A DNA stretch of 15,759 nucleotides from JACQWR01 sp964614365 (lineage in GTDB: Bacteria > Desulfobacterota > Syntrophia > Syntrophales > JACQWR01): positions 1 through 15,759 of the forward strand of contig CAZTLA010000068.1 of the NCBI GenBank assembly GCA_964614365.1, in the 5' to 3' direction. The stretch's first letter is position 1, and each line of letters opens with the position of its first letter. Under the pieces are notes generated by a model that was given only the letters and a program-made list of their open reading frames with translations, was not told the DNA's origin and did not search any database. Shown here one piece after another: positions 6,670 to 15,124 of this stretch. The translations under genes and the position numbers were made by a program.

Positions 6670-8890
6670 TCAGTACAGGACGTCATTCCGCAGTCTCACC
6701 GTCTTGACTTGCATGCTCATGCCCGGTTCCATTGATTGAACCACAACAGGCTTCACCTGGTTCGCGATTGCAAGTTGCCAGAACCATATCCGATTTAGAT
6801 AGATGTTATACACGGTGATGCCTTCGCGCTCGTTGAATCGTATAGCATACATAAATTCACCGACTTTACAGTACACCTTATCCACCTCGCCATGAACAGG
6901 ACTATTTATTGTTACCTTCAGGAAATTTGCTTCCTTGCCGGAGCCAAGGGAATTGGCCTCGAAGACGGCAGGATCAGAGCGAGACGGGATATAACCCAGA
7001 TCTACAGTCTCTCCCAGATTTGACCGCCAGAAGTCCAAACTCGCCACCTCAATGGGCAATTTTCGCCTCAAAATATGGAACGGTCCGATAGTATAAGCGT
7101 ACACATAATCCTGCATAATTTTCTCGAAAACCAACGGTATCCGCACAATATTGGGGACTTTGTCAAACTCTTTGAAGGCGCTTTTCCACATGACATATTT
7201 GGGCTTATGGCGCTCAAGCCATGAGACAGTATTCAATTGGGAATAGAGAATTGACTGGTTATAAAAAGTTATATAAAACGGCGCCTGCTGACCGAGCACA
7301 ATATAAAGATAAGCGTCATCGCCCATAACAAAAAGGTCATCCTTTTTTTCAAAAACCATCTTTTTCATGAGAATTTCCCTGGCCCTGTCTCCGGAAATAC
7401 CTTCGATCACATATGAAGCAGGGGAGAAATAAGCTTCCTTTGCCCGTTGCCACTCAGCGTCAGAATCAAAAACAGCCCTGATATCTGAAGGTATTGAAAC
7501 GACTCTTGACACCTCGGTCCGAAGTACTTTGGTGCCAATGCCACTTGACATGAATATTACTACAAATAAAATAGCGCTGCCCCATAGCCAGGGGGTTGAG
7601 CGCAGGGAATAGCTCCGACGAGCAATCATAATACAAAGCAAGAGTCCAAAAAAAGGGACACTGAGAATCTCAGCAGCAATATCGGGACGCAGCATCTGCT
7701 TCTGAAAAAGAAAAATAGACAAAACAGCCACAGCCAACGGCAGGATATCTCTGACTTCCCGATTCCTGACGGTAAACAGATGCCATATGGCAGACATAGA
7801 CAGGCAAAGAGTTATAGACAACAGTAAATTTGCAGAAGAAAGTTCTTTAAACCAATGCCCGATTGGAGCATGCCGCGTTGCATAATCAGCCATATTGCCG
7901 ATAGTCCGGTGAAACTGCACAAATTCATGGAGAGCCCCGGCCCCGTATAGGGAATAAAGATAACATCCTATCAAGACAACTGCTGCTACAAAAGATATAA
8001 TGCAGCTATTGATCAACCAACGGCGTTCCCGGGTTCTTTCTTCCAGATAATAAGCATAGCAGAAAATAATTGCGCACGAAATTGCCGCATAGATAAGTTG
8101 TATTGCCTCAGCAAAAAAAATATATCCAGCGTACAGACCACAGAAAAAAAAGAGTTTTCGACTGCGTTCATGCACTGCTGCAGCAAAAAAAAGAACAAGC
8201 GCCATCGGCAAAAAATACCTGTCCCAGGCAACGAACAGGGATACGGAAGCTGCCATCCAGCAAAATAACAGCAAGAGCAGCCCACGGAGGATGGACCTGT
8301 TAAATAAAATATAGACCGAAACGTTGACAACACTGAAAATGCCTATCTTGTTCAGCCATGAAAACAAGGCGTCAGGCGGAAAAGGAAGTGAAAAATAATA
8401 GAAGCCGCCATAGGGGTACCAGAAATCGCGAAAAGGGAGCATATGTAAAGAGCGAAAGTATTTCCATGTCTCAAAATTCTGATCATCGTAGCCTGCCTCA
8501 TGAAGATGAAACAAATTCGTAAATGACGGGAAACTCAATAAGGCATATCCCAAAACTATCAGGGCCGGAAAAAGAAATAAATATTTATCCCCGTTGACCG
8601 GGATGGGTACAGCCAGCGTCATCGGCCCCTTGATTCGCCGCCAGATTGCCCCGGACGCCAAGGCCACCATGATAGCAGCACTCAAAGCAGCCCAGAAACT
8701 CAGGAATTCAACCCCCTTCGCAAGACCCGTAAAAGCGGCCTGTCCAACAGCCTGGTCAACCGGTGGGATACTTCCGCTACGGGAAAGAGCAAGATGGCAG
8801 ACAATACCCGCGACCAGATATCCGACGAAAAGGGTCGCCAGAAACCAGAGTCCCCTGGTCAGACGGTCCTGAAAGCGCGGGGCTTCTGTA
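6670..8890 (-). CDS. Membrane protein B, GT-C-like, 5' end lost in the assembly gap
   Basis: About 739 residues are visible, and the start lies in or just beyond the gap. Two or three hydrophobic segments (WFLATLFVGYLVAGIVCHLA; LSFWAALSAAIMVALASGAI; YLFLFPALIVLGYALLSF) precede a large loop with GYDDQNFETW and LPFRDFWYPYGG. The acidic pair in the first large outer loop is the usual catalytic position of GT-C enzymes, which take sugars from polyprenyl-phosphate donors. Many more membrane segments follow, and then a roughly 250-residue mainly soluble C-terminus, probably periplasmic, ending NDVLY. I infer a membrane glycosyltransferase or related protein. No specific family is recognised beyond that. 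The reading frame joins that of protein A across 100 Ns, but I do not believe they form one protein. Confidence 0.65.
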
Positions 8891-8990
8891 NNNNNNNNNN
8901 NNNNNNNNNNNNNNNNNNNNNNNNNNNNNNNNNNNNNNNNNNNNNNNNNNNNNNNNNNNNNNNNNNNNNNNNNNNNNNNNNNNNNNNNNN
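8891..8990. other. Assembly gap (100 Ns)
   Basis: Exactly 100 Ns are present. This is the conventional placeholder for a scaffold gap of unknown length, so neither the true distance nor the reading frame across it is known. It lies between the end of membrane protein A and the start of membrane protein B. Any protein translated across it is unreliable. Confidence 0.97.
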
Positions 8991-10677
8991 CCTGACCGGC
9001 TGGAACATGTTTTTGCGCCTCAGCAATCCGCAAGCGTGTGCTGCCATGAAGAACCTCATCATTGTATTCAAGGTATTCAGGACTTGTAGCAAATTCGGAG
9101 AATGCGAGTATGCTTCCACTGTGAACGGCCTGCTGTACGCGATTTATCAAGCTGGGTGAAAACCCTGCAATAATGAGCAATTCAAGCAATATCAACCCGG
9201 CGATGAAGGATGCTTTGAAGCTGATAACGGGTTCCCTTTGAACGGCCAGACAAGAGAGTGCCATGATAGTTGGCGCACCGGCTATCAAAAAAGGGATCGT
9301 ATAGCGAAGATTGACGGCATAATCAACAAGCATAGGACCAAGCGCTACAAAAAACAGATATGAAAAAATAATAGCTGCCCCACTTGCGACAATGCCGGCC
9401 AAACAGGCGCTCTTGTAAAAAGTACGCCCTTTGAGCTTCCAGAGAGAAATTAGAAGGATGGGAAGTGCTGTCGCCAAAGCAAGAAAAGTATAGTGGGCGA
9501 AGCTCGCTCCATAAAATAGAGGTTCCAGTGAAAATAGATTGAGTGCCCCCTTATAGGAAGCGGGAATAGTATTCAGAAGTGGCGCCGATGATCTGTGCAG
9601 GTAGTGCGGAAGATGGAGAAGGAGCCAGGGTGATAAGAAAAGTAAAGTCATCATCCCCGTAGAGAAACCCCATCGCACCAAACGGTGCATACCTGCACCG
9701 AACACCGCAAGAGTAATGCAAAAAAGAATAATATGTAACGCAGGGAAAAAAAGAAAACTTGACTTCAAAACAACAAGCGCGGCGTAAATCAGGCCTAATA
9801 ACATCGGAGACGGTAAATTGAATTCGGTGGCGCGCACATTCCCCGTAGCTTTCTGAGGGATGTGCGAGCGCGTGCTTGAACGTTTCTGTTTCTTATGAAT
9901 CGAAGATTCTCCGGAGTGTGCCGCAGAAGACTTCAATTTCTCCTCGTTAGTATTTTCGTTCTCTTGGGAAAAGAGCAGGATCGAAGCCATCATGAAAGCG
10001 CTGCCTAAATACAGCGCCGAAACATTCACGTATTGCGGATTAACAGAGAAAACCATGAGTACGCTTAGCAGAGAAATCGGGAGCAAAGTTAAACGCCGGG
10101 GAACCATGCTTACGGACAGGATGATACACAGGAACAATCCAAAAATTGCATCTGCCCCATTTATATAGGGGATAGGAAAATGATTTAAGATTAGTCCATG
10201 TAAAACAGCTTGACCTCCCAAGGTTTCAAGACCAATAGCGCTTAGCGGGCTGCCGAAGAGAGTGCCTGTCTGAAGCATGCGGACCGGATAGGAGAAATAC
10301 TTTTCCAAATCGTCGTGCAGATTGAAGGCTTTGGGAGGTAGCTGCGTTTCCATGGTGAAACCCATAATGAGAGCGATAACCAGGCCCAGCGCGATTACAT
10401 AAAGCCATTCGTTTCTATTTTGCGGCACTATCGGCCTGAACGTGCTGGGGCAAGCAGCCAGTGCGATGCCTCCGAGAATCAAGATGTCGAAAGCCCATCC
10501 ATAAGCAATATGCAGAAGATTCAGCACCCCGCCCATAAAAACGATTGCCCCTAATCCCACCGTGATGATCACGGCAACATTTTGAGGGGGATACCGTGTG
10601 AAGCGATTAACGAAAACGCCCCAGCCCAAAAGAGAGATGCACATAACAATGATAATGCCAACTCCGGCAAAAGCCAT
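8991..10677 (-). CDS. Membrane protein A, GT-C-like, 3' end lost in the assembly gap
   Basis: 562 residues are visible before the gap. The ATG at 10677 follows GAGGGG with a 5-base spacer and comes 41 bp after the upstream GT2 fusion gene. The protein is rich in membrane segments: GVGIIIVMCISLLGWGVFV at the start, then many more to about residue 500. After the first few segments comes a loop with NLHDDLEKYFSYPVRML, an acidic pair that could serve as a GT-C active site. Around residues 235-290 lies a charged Ser/Lys-rich linker, after which the membrane segments resume. The last visible residues (RLRIAEAQKHVPAGQ) look like the beginning of a soluble C-terminal region, so perhaps 50-150 residues are missing. 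I read it as a polyprenyl-phosphate-sugar-dependent glycosyltransferase or an oligosaccharide membrane protein, at low certainty. Confidence 0.65.
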
Positions 10678-10718
10678 ACTTACCCCTCAAAATCGTTCCG
10701 AAAGTCTTTTATGCGCCG

Positions 10719-12032
10719 TCAGACAAATTTAATCTTCCGCGCGGCATACAGCACCATGCGCAGCAGAGCTGCGCCGTCTCTCCATCTGTTGATATTGGTG
10801 CTCCCGTACGTTCTCTCTCTATATCTCACGGGGATTTCCCTGATTTTCAGGCCGAGACGAATGGCGCCGAAAATCAGATCAAAGTCGCCGAAGGGATCAA
10901 ACTCTCCGAAGAAATTCCTGTGCGCCGCTATTTTCCGATAATTTTCTCTGCTGACGGCCTTGGTGCCGCAAAGGGTATCCTTGAATTTCTGGTTAAGGAC
11001 ATAAGAAAATGCGCGGGCGAAGAATTTATTTCCCACCATGTTGAAAAAGCGCATGGCTTTGTCTTCCATGGGATAGACGAGTCTGCTGCCGTTGATGAAT
11101 TCCCCTTTGTTTTCCGTTATCGCGTCGTAAAAGAGGGGGAGGCTCTCCGGAGGGACGGTCAAATCCGCGTCGAGAATCATCAGGATGTCTTTTGACGCCA
11201 GGTCAAATCCTTTTCTGACGGCGTCTCCTTTTCCCGTTCCTTCCTGTTGCGCAATGAGGATGTTGCGGGTTGACGAATATTTCCTCTGCATTTCCCGGAT
11301 CTTGTCCCAGGTATCGTCGGAAGAATGCCCTTCCACAAAAATCAGTTCATCGTCAGGTCCCATTGCAGGCAGCCGTTTGATGACATTTTCAATATTGGCC
11401 GATTCGTTCCGTGCCGGGACGACAACGGTCACAGACGGCTTTAGTGTTCCGCCCGGCATGAGCGGCCTGGCTGCGAGAATGTGCAGCAGACAAAAGGCGC
11501 GGAAAACAGGGAGCGGGGCGACATAACGGTTCAGGATGGCGGAAATCACCGGGATATAAACGGGACAGATAATTTTACTGTCATCAAACAGCGCCTCGAA
11601 ATTGGACAATGCCAGAATATTTTCAATATCCTCGGGAGCAATCCAGTTCTGTTCCGCCGTTTTATCTCTGAAACCGCAGAGTGTGGCAAGTTTCAGAACC
11701 GGCTTCCATAAGCTGCTGTAATAGGTTATCAGCACCCTTGTCGAAGGCGTGCTGTGGGTATGGATTTTTTTGAACAGCGCATCGATGTCTCGTTCATAGT
11801 GAATCGTGCCGTTTAAGATGACGTATTCGGGCTTGATATCTTCCAGATTTTCGTAAGCGGCAGTTGATTCGATGTGCCGGGAAAAAATTTCTGAGCAAAG
11901 CTCGCTTTTCAGCGACAGTGTTTTACTGTCAATGAACGGATGATTGATTTCGACAACGGTGTCTTCCGGCCTCACGTATATGGCAAGATACTGGTATAAA
12001 AGTTTGTAAAAATATCTTTTCAGCAACAGCAT
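10719..12032 (-). CDS. Methyltransferase-like / GT2 glycosyltransferase fusion
   Basis: This 437-residue protein has two parts. Residues ~1-190 resemble a class I SAM methyltransferase fold (DTVVEINHPF near 24-33, PEYVILNGTIHY near 68-79, RVLITYYSSLWKP near 99-111), but the glycine-rich SAM loop expected after VVEI is missing. It is therefore probably a degenerate, non-catalytic or altered domain. Residues ~199-437 are a GT2 domain: VTVVVPARNESANIENVI, FVEGHSSDDTW (about 232-242), GKGDAVRKGF, the metal-binding DAD (288-290), then KDTLCGTKAVSRE and YRERTYGSTNINRW. Fusions of this kind occur in other bacterial glycan loci. The start lies 18 bp downstream of the previous GT2 gene's stop, with a modest AGG-type ribosome binding site. 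Probable action is at the cytoplasmic membrane face, charging polyprenyl phosphate or modifying a lipid-linked glycan. Sugar unknown. Confidence 0.85.
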   Translation of the reverse strand: MLLLKRYFYKLLYQYLAIYVRPEDTVVEINHPFIDSKTLSLKSELCSEIFSRHIESTAAYENLEDIKPEYVILNGTIHYERDIDALFKKIHTHSTPSTRVLITYYSSLWKPVLKLATLCGFRDKTAEQNWIAPEDIENILALSNFEALFDDSKIICPVYIPVISAILNRYVAPLPVFRAFCLLHILAARPLMPGGTLKPSVTVVVPARNESANIENVIKRLPAMGPDDELIFVEGHSSDDTWDKIREMQRKYSSTRNILIAQQEGTGKGDAVRKGFDLASKDILMILDADLTVPPESLPLFYDAITENKGEFINGSRLVYPMEDKAMRFFNMVGNKFFARAFSYVLNQKFKDTLCGTKAVSRENYRKIAAHRNFFGEFDPFGDFDLIFGAIRLGLKIREIPVRYRERTYGSTNINRWRDGAALLRMVLYAARKIKFV

Positions 12033-12050
12033 AGGGCGATTTACCTGATC

Positions 12051-12809
12051 TTAGAATCGGTTTTTGTTGAAGAACAACGTGGATTTGATAACGTTCATTT
12101 TTGCCAGACGGAACGACAGGGCCGTTGAGACGCAGCCTATGCCGTATTTCACGCTGCGGCTGAAGTTGATGGATGAGGAATCGTCCGCGTATGTTGTCGG
12201 ACAACTGATCTCGGCAATACGGTAATCGTGCCACAATATTTGTGCCAGCATCTGGTTATCGAAGACGAAGTCGTCGGAGTTTGCACTAAGCGACAGCTTT
12301 TGCAGAAGCGGTCGTGAAAAAGCGCGGTATCCCGTATGGTACTCGGAAAGCTTTGCACCGAGTAGTAAGTTCTCCGCAAGCGTGAGAAACCGATTCGCTA
12401 CGTATTTCCACATGGGCATGCCGCCTTTCAGGGCATATCCGCCGAGTATCCTTGAGCCGAGTACGCAATGGTAAAGGTTATTTCCAATCAGGCAGGCCAT
12501 GGCCGGTATGAGTTTTGGCGTGTACTGGTAGTCGGGATGAACCATAATGATAATATCTCCACCCTCTTCAAGGGCCAGGTTGTAACAGGTTTTTTGATTT
12601 GCCCCGTATCCGCGGTTGCTCGAATGGATAAAGACCCTTGTGTTGGGCAGGGTCTGCGCGATGGCCGCCGTTTTATCATGGCTGGCATCATCCACCACGA
12701 TGACGAGATCAACGATGCGTTGATCCATGACCTCGTCGTATGTCCTCTGGAGGGTTTTAACCGCATTATAGGCCGGCATGACCACGATCACTTTTTTGTC
12801 TTTATACAT
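12051..12809 (-). CDS. GT2 glycosyltransferase with HPD in place of DxD
   Basis: This 252-residue GT-A protein starts MYKDKKVIVVMPAYNA. The ATG at 12809 has CCAGG six bases upstream, and the in-frame sequence before it (to 13001) lacks family features, so this start is preferred. Motifs are VVDDASHDKTAAI (about 38-50), SSNRGYGANQKTCYN (about 63-77) and MVHPDYQYTPKLIPAM (about 89-104), where a His-Pro-Asp sequence occupies the usual metal-binding DxD position. It then has SRILGGYALKGGMPMWKYV, and EYHTGYRAFSR, which corresponds to the DPM1-like GYRAY region. HPDYQY is a recurring variant in bacterial GT2 enzymes, so it need not mean inactivity. This is the first gene of the leftward series and probably carries the operon promoter in the region upstream, although no good match was found there. 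Confidence 0.87.
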   Translation of the reverse strand: MYKDKKVIVVMPAYNAVKTLQRTYDEVMDQRIVDLVIVVDDASHDKTAAIAQTLPNTRVFIHSSNRGYGANQKTCYNLALEEGGDIIIMVHPDYQYTPKLIPAMACLIGNNLYHCVLGSRILGGYALKGGMPMWKYVANRFLTLAENLLLGAKLSEYHTGYRAFSRPLLQKLSLSANSDDFVFDNQMLAQILWHDYRIAEISCPTTYADDSSSINFSRSVKYGIGCVSTALSFRLAKMNVIKSTLFFNKNRF

Positions 12810-12969
12810 GAGAACCTGGGAAAATCCTTTATTTCGGTAGAGTGACTTTCTGGTACAAGAATAAAAGCGGATTTTACATATCATAACATTCCCCGAAAAA
12901 ATAGCCATGAACCTGACCCTAATCCACCACCAACTTACAGATAGGCGGGCTTTGGGGACAGTTGATGGC

Positions 12970-12981
12970 GCTGTGCACAGC
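12970..12981. promoter_or_regulatory. 12-bp perfect palindrome, possible operator
   Basis: GCTGTGCACAGC reads the same on both strands. It sits in the divergent region, 74 bases upstream of the plus-strand -35 element and about 160 bases upstream of the leftward GT2 start. Dimeric regulators often bind such sites, but a single copy is weak evidence and chance occurrence is possible. Confidence 0.25.
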
Positions 12982-13054
12982 ATAAGCAAGGGCGCAGCCA
13001 TAAAGTATTAAAGAGATAGCCGAAAGGCCAAAGAAGGAAAGCTGCCTCTTTTTC

Positions 13055-13083
13055 TTGACACGGAATTGCCGTTTTCATATAGT
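13055..13083 (+). promoter_or_regulatory. Sigma70-type promoter
   Basis: TTGACA (13055-13060) is a perfect -35 consensus. The spacer is exactly 17 bases, and TATAGT (13078-13083) matches five of six bases of the -10 consensus. It points right, toward the membrane glycosyltransferase starting near 13288, and implies a start of transcription near 13090 and a leader of about 200 bases. Confidence 0.7.
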
Positions 13084-13117
13084 CCGTTCGCCACCGGATC
13101 AATAAATTGGCGGATAA

Positions 13118-13297
13118 ATGAGCGGTTCCCCGCCGGGTGTTTGTGCGTTTTTTAACAGTTCGGCGAGTTTCACATCGTTTCAGGTGAAAAGGGAGGCGAG
13201 CGGCAAGCTCCATTCCGAAGATATCGAAGATTCTCCGCAACAAGGTGGGGGAATGCGCCGCTACCGGATTTATTTCTCGGAAAGGTCATGTCAATGA
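13118..13297 (+). CDS. Possible 59-codon upstream frame, uncertain
   Basis: An ATG at 13118, inside the predicted leader, opens a 59-codon frame (MSGSPPGVCAFFN...) whose stop TGA at 13295-13297 overlaps the start region of the membrane glycosyltransferase in the string ATGTCAATGA. Such an arrangement could couple translation of the two. The ribosome binding site is poor (GGCGGATAA directly before the ATG) and the product matches nothing I recognise, so it may be a chance frame. Confidence 0.2.
   Translation: MSGSPPGVCAFFNSSASFTSFQVKREASGKLHSEDIEDSPQQGGGMRRYRIYFSERSCQ
13279..13285 (+). promoter_or_regulatory. Ribosome binding site deciding between two starts
   Basis: GGAAAGG lies 2 bases before the ATG at 13288 and 8 bases before the ATG at 13294. 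The second spacing is the normal one, which favours initiation at MSRNGSKKN. Confidence 0.5.
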
Positions 13298-15015
13298 GCA
13301 GGAACGGGAGTAAGAAAAATCTAAAGAAAATCGCTCCGACGACCACCGCGCCTTCTTGGGTCGATATGCCCATCCTGAAGCAATGGTCGGCATTCCGCTC
13401 ATTGGTATTGCTGAGTGTCGTCACGCTCCTCTGTCTGCTCCCTTTTTCGGACAAAGCGTTTCATATAGACGATCCCCTTTTTATGTGGATGGCTCAACAA
13501 ATCACAAAACACCCCCTTGATCCCTATGGCTTTCAGCTCGTCTGGTATACGGCGGAGATGCCGATGTCAGAGGTGATGAAAAACCCTCCGCTTGCCTCTT
13601 ATTATGCTGCGGCAGTCGGCGCTTTTGCCGGATGGTCCGAGAGGGCGTTGCATCTGGGTTTCCTGCTGTCGGCACTCACACTTGTGCTCGGCGCCTATTA
13701 CCTCGCGCGGAGGTTTACGCGCTTCCCTCTGGTTGCCGCGGCTGCCGCACTTCTCACACCCGCCTTCCTCGTTTCCGCAAGCAGTGTTATGTGTGACACG
13801 ATGATGCTGGCACTTTGGGTATGGGCGGCAATTTTGTGGATTGAGGGACTCGATCCGATCAAACCTGTCTATCTCATCACGTCCGGTTTGTTGATGAGTG
13901 CCTGTGCCCTGACGAAATACTTTGGCGTGTGCTTGATGCCGTTGCTCCTCGCCTACTCAATCGCTCGGCAGCGCCGCCTGGGAACAGGGGTATTCTACCT
14001 GATGATTCCCCTCATCGTTTTAGGGGGATACCAGTTTTGGACCAACGCCATCTACGGCAGGGGGCTGCTTTCGGATGCGGCTGAATATGCCGGCATCCAT
14101 AATCGAAGCGGGCAAACATCGGTATTCGCACAGGGACTCGTCGGTCTCGCCTTCACCGGAGGATGCATGCTCCCCGCGCTAACTGTTATTCCTCTGCTCT
14201 GGTCTCGAAAGCACATCCTCGCCGGAATCATTCTGGGCGGGTTGGCATGGCTCGGCATAGGAATGGGCTGGGTGAACCTGCCTGCTGCAACTGCCGCTCA
14301 AGCTCACTGGACCTTTGTGAGCGGTGAATTAGCATTGTGCATCACGGGCGGAATTTCTATTCTTGCACTGTCCGTGCTCGATTTTTGGGAACGGAAAACC
14401 GCCGACTCTTTATTCCTGATTCTCTGGGTTTTCGGAACCTTCTTCTTTGCCGTATTTCTGAACTGGACAATCAATGCCAGGTCATTACTTCCGCTGATTC
14501 CCGCAGCCGCCATTCTCCTGGCACGACGCATCGAGGTGGCACATGCCGCTTCCGGGCGGTGGTTCCCTGTGCAATTACTCATCGCCCTGGTCGTATCGGG
14601 TGTCATTTCTCTCTGGGTTACCTGGGGAGATACCGATCTGGCAAATTCGGCGAAGAACGCTGCCGTGATTATTCACGAGAAGACGCAGCAGGAACCCGGG
14701 AATGTTTTTTTCGAGGGACACTGGGGATTTCAATACTATATGCAGTCGTTTGGACATCGCCCGGTCGATGTTGTAAATGGCACGTATCATCGGGGAGACA
14801 TCTTCGTCATACCGCAGATGAACACCAATGTTGTCGGACTACCACCTGGAGTCGTTACCTCGGGAGCGGTTATTCAGTTGGAACTAACCCGCAGAGTAAC
14901 GACCATGAGCCCCGAACTGGGCGCGGGCTTTTATTCCTCTCTTTGGGGGCCGTTGCCTTTTGCCTTCGGCCCGGCTCCTCCCGAGAGGTATACTCTGGTC
15001 CGACTGGCCCAATAG
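13288..15015 (+). CDS. GT39/ArnT-like integral membrane glycosyltransferase
   Basis: This 575-residue polytopic inner-membrane protein is of the PMT_2/ArnT type (GT-C fold). These enzymes transfer a sugar from a polyprenyl-phosphate donor to an acceptor on the periplasmic side. After a basic N-terminus and a first membrane segment (LVLLSVVTLLCLLPF, about 39-53) comes FHIDDPLFMWMAQ, with the acidic pair at 61-62 in the usual catalytic loop, then NPPLASYYAAAVG, typical of the family. About ten more hydrophobic segments follow, and a soluble C-terminal region begins near residue 455 (KNAAVIIHEKTQQEPG) and ends ERYTLVRLAQ. GGAAAGG (13279-13285) is better spaced for the second ATG at 13294 (8 bases) than the first at 13288 (2 bases), so the real protein may be 573 residues. 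A strong promoter lies about 200 bases upstream. Acceptor and sugar are unknown. Confidence 0.85.
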   Translation: MSMSRNGSKKNLKKIAPTTTAPSWVDMPILKQWSAFRSLVLLSVVTLLCLLPFSDKAFHIDDPLFMWMAQQITKHPLDPYGFQLVWYTAEMPMSEVMKNPPLASYYAAAVGAFAGWSERALHLGFLLSALTLVLGAYYLARRFTRFPLVAAAAALLTPAFLVSASSVMCDTMMLALWVWAAILWIEGLDPIKPVYLITSGLLMSACALTKYFGVCLMPLLLAYSIARQRRLGTGVFYLMIPLIVLGGYQFWTNAIYGRGLLSDAAEYAGIHNRSGQTSVFAQGLVGLAFTGGCMLPALTVIPLLWSRKHILAGIILGGLAWLGIGMGWVNLPAATAAQAHWTFVSGELALCITGGISILALSVLDFWERKTADSLFLILWVFGTFFFAVFLNWTINARSLLPLIPAAAILLARRIEVAHAASGRWFPVQLLIALVVSGVISLWVTWGDTDLANSAKNAAVIIHEKTQQEPGNVFFEGHWGFQYYMQSFGHRPVDVVNGTYHRGDIFVIPQMNTNVVGLPPGVVTSGAVIQLELTRRVTTMSPELGAGFYSSLWGPLPFAFGPAPPERYTLVRLAQ

Positions 15016-15124
15016 TGGTCTTGGGCGCCGAGTCCGTTTCAAGACGACACAAGCGACTTAAAGTCTATCTTTCCGAACAGGAGAAATAAGAAATCGGTCA
15101 AACAGTCCGCAACCATCTCATTGT

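Larger units (their letters stand above)
12810..13287. other. Divergent intergenic region
   Basis: These 478 bases separate the leftward glycosyltransferase series from the rightward membrane glycosyltransferase gene. They hold the plus-strand promoter at 13055-13083, a perfect 12-bp palindrome at 12970-12981, an imperfect purine/pyrimidine inverted repeat (13031-13041 with 13046-13056) just upstream of the -35 element, and a possible 59-codon reading frame at 13118-13297. No convincing leftward promoter was found. No gene of recognisable family is present. Confidence 0.6.

Noticed and set aside
6670..10677. A single 1335-residue membrane protein
   Set aside because: The frame crosses 100 Ns of unknown true length, and the two sides look like the end of one protein and the start of another. 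They are annotated separately.
12810..13001. N-terminal extension of the GT2 gene up to 13001
   Set aside because: The extra 64 residues show no family features, and the ATG at 12809 has a good ribosome binding site and begins the normal GT2 N-terminus.
12920..13075. Small minus-strand secreted peptide (KKKRQLSFFGLSAISLILYG...)
   Set aside because: A signal-peptide-like stretch is present, but the frame has no usable start codon and is preceded by a stop. It could only be read after a frameshift from an ATG at about 13080.
14337..15089. 250-codon frame overlapping the GT39-like gene on the same strand
   Set aside because: It lies in another frame within a clear membrane-protein gene, its composition is Arg/Gly/Ser-rich like an out-of-frame read, and it has no recognisable domain.
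15016..15124. Terminator between the convergent genes
   Set aside because: GTCTTG (15018-15023) can pair with CAAGAC (15040-15045), but the loop is long, the stem weak and no T run follows. The GACTTAAAGTC palindrome nearby also lacks terminator features.
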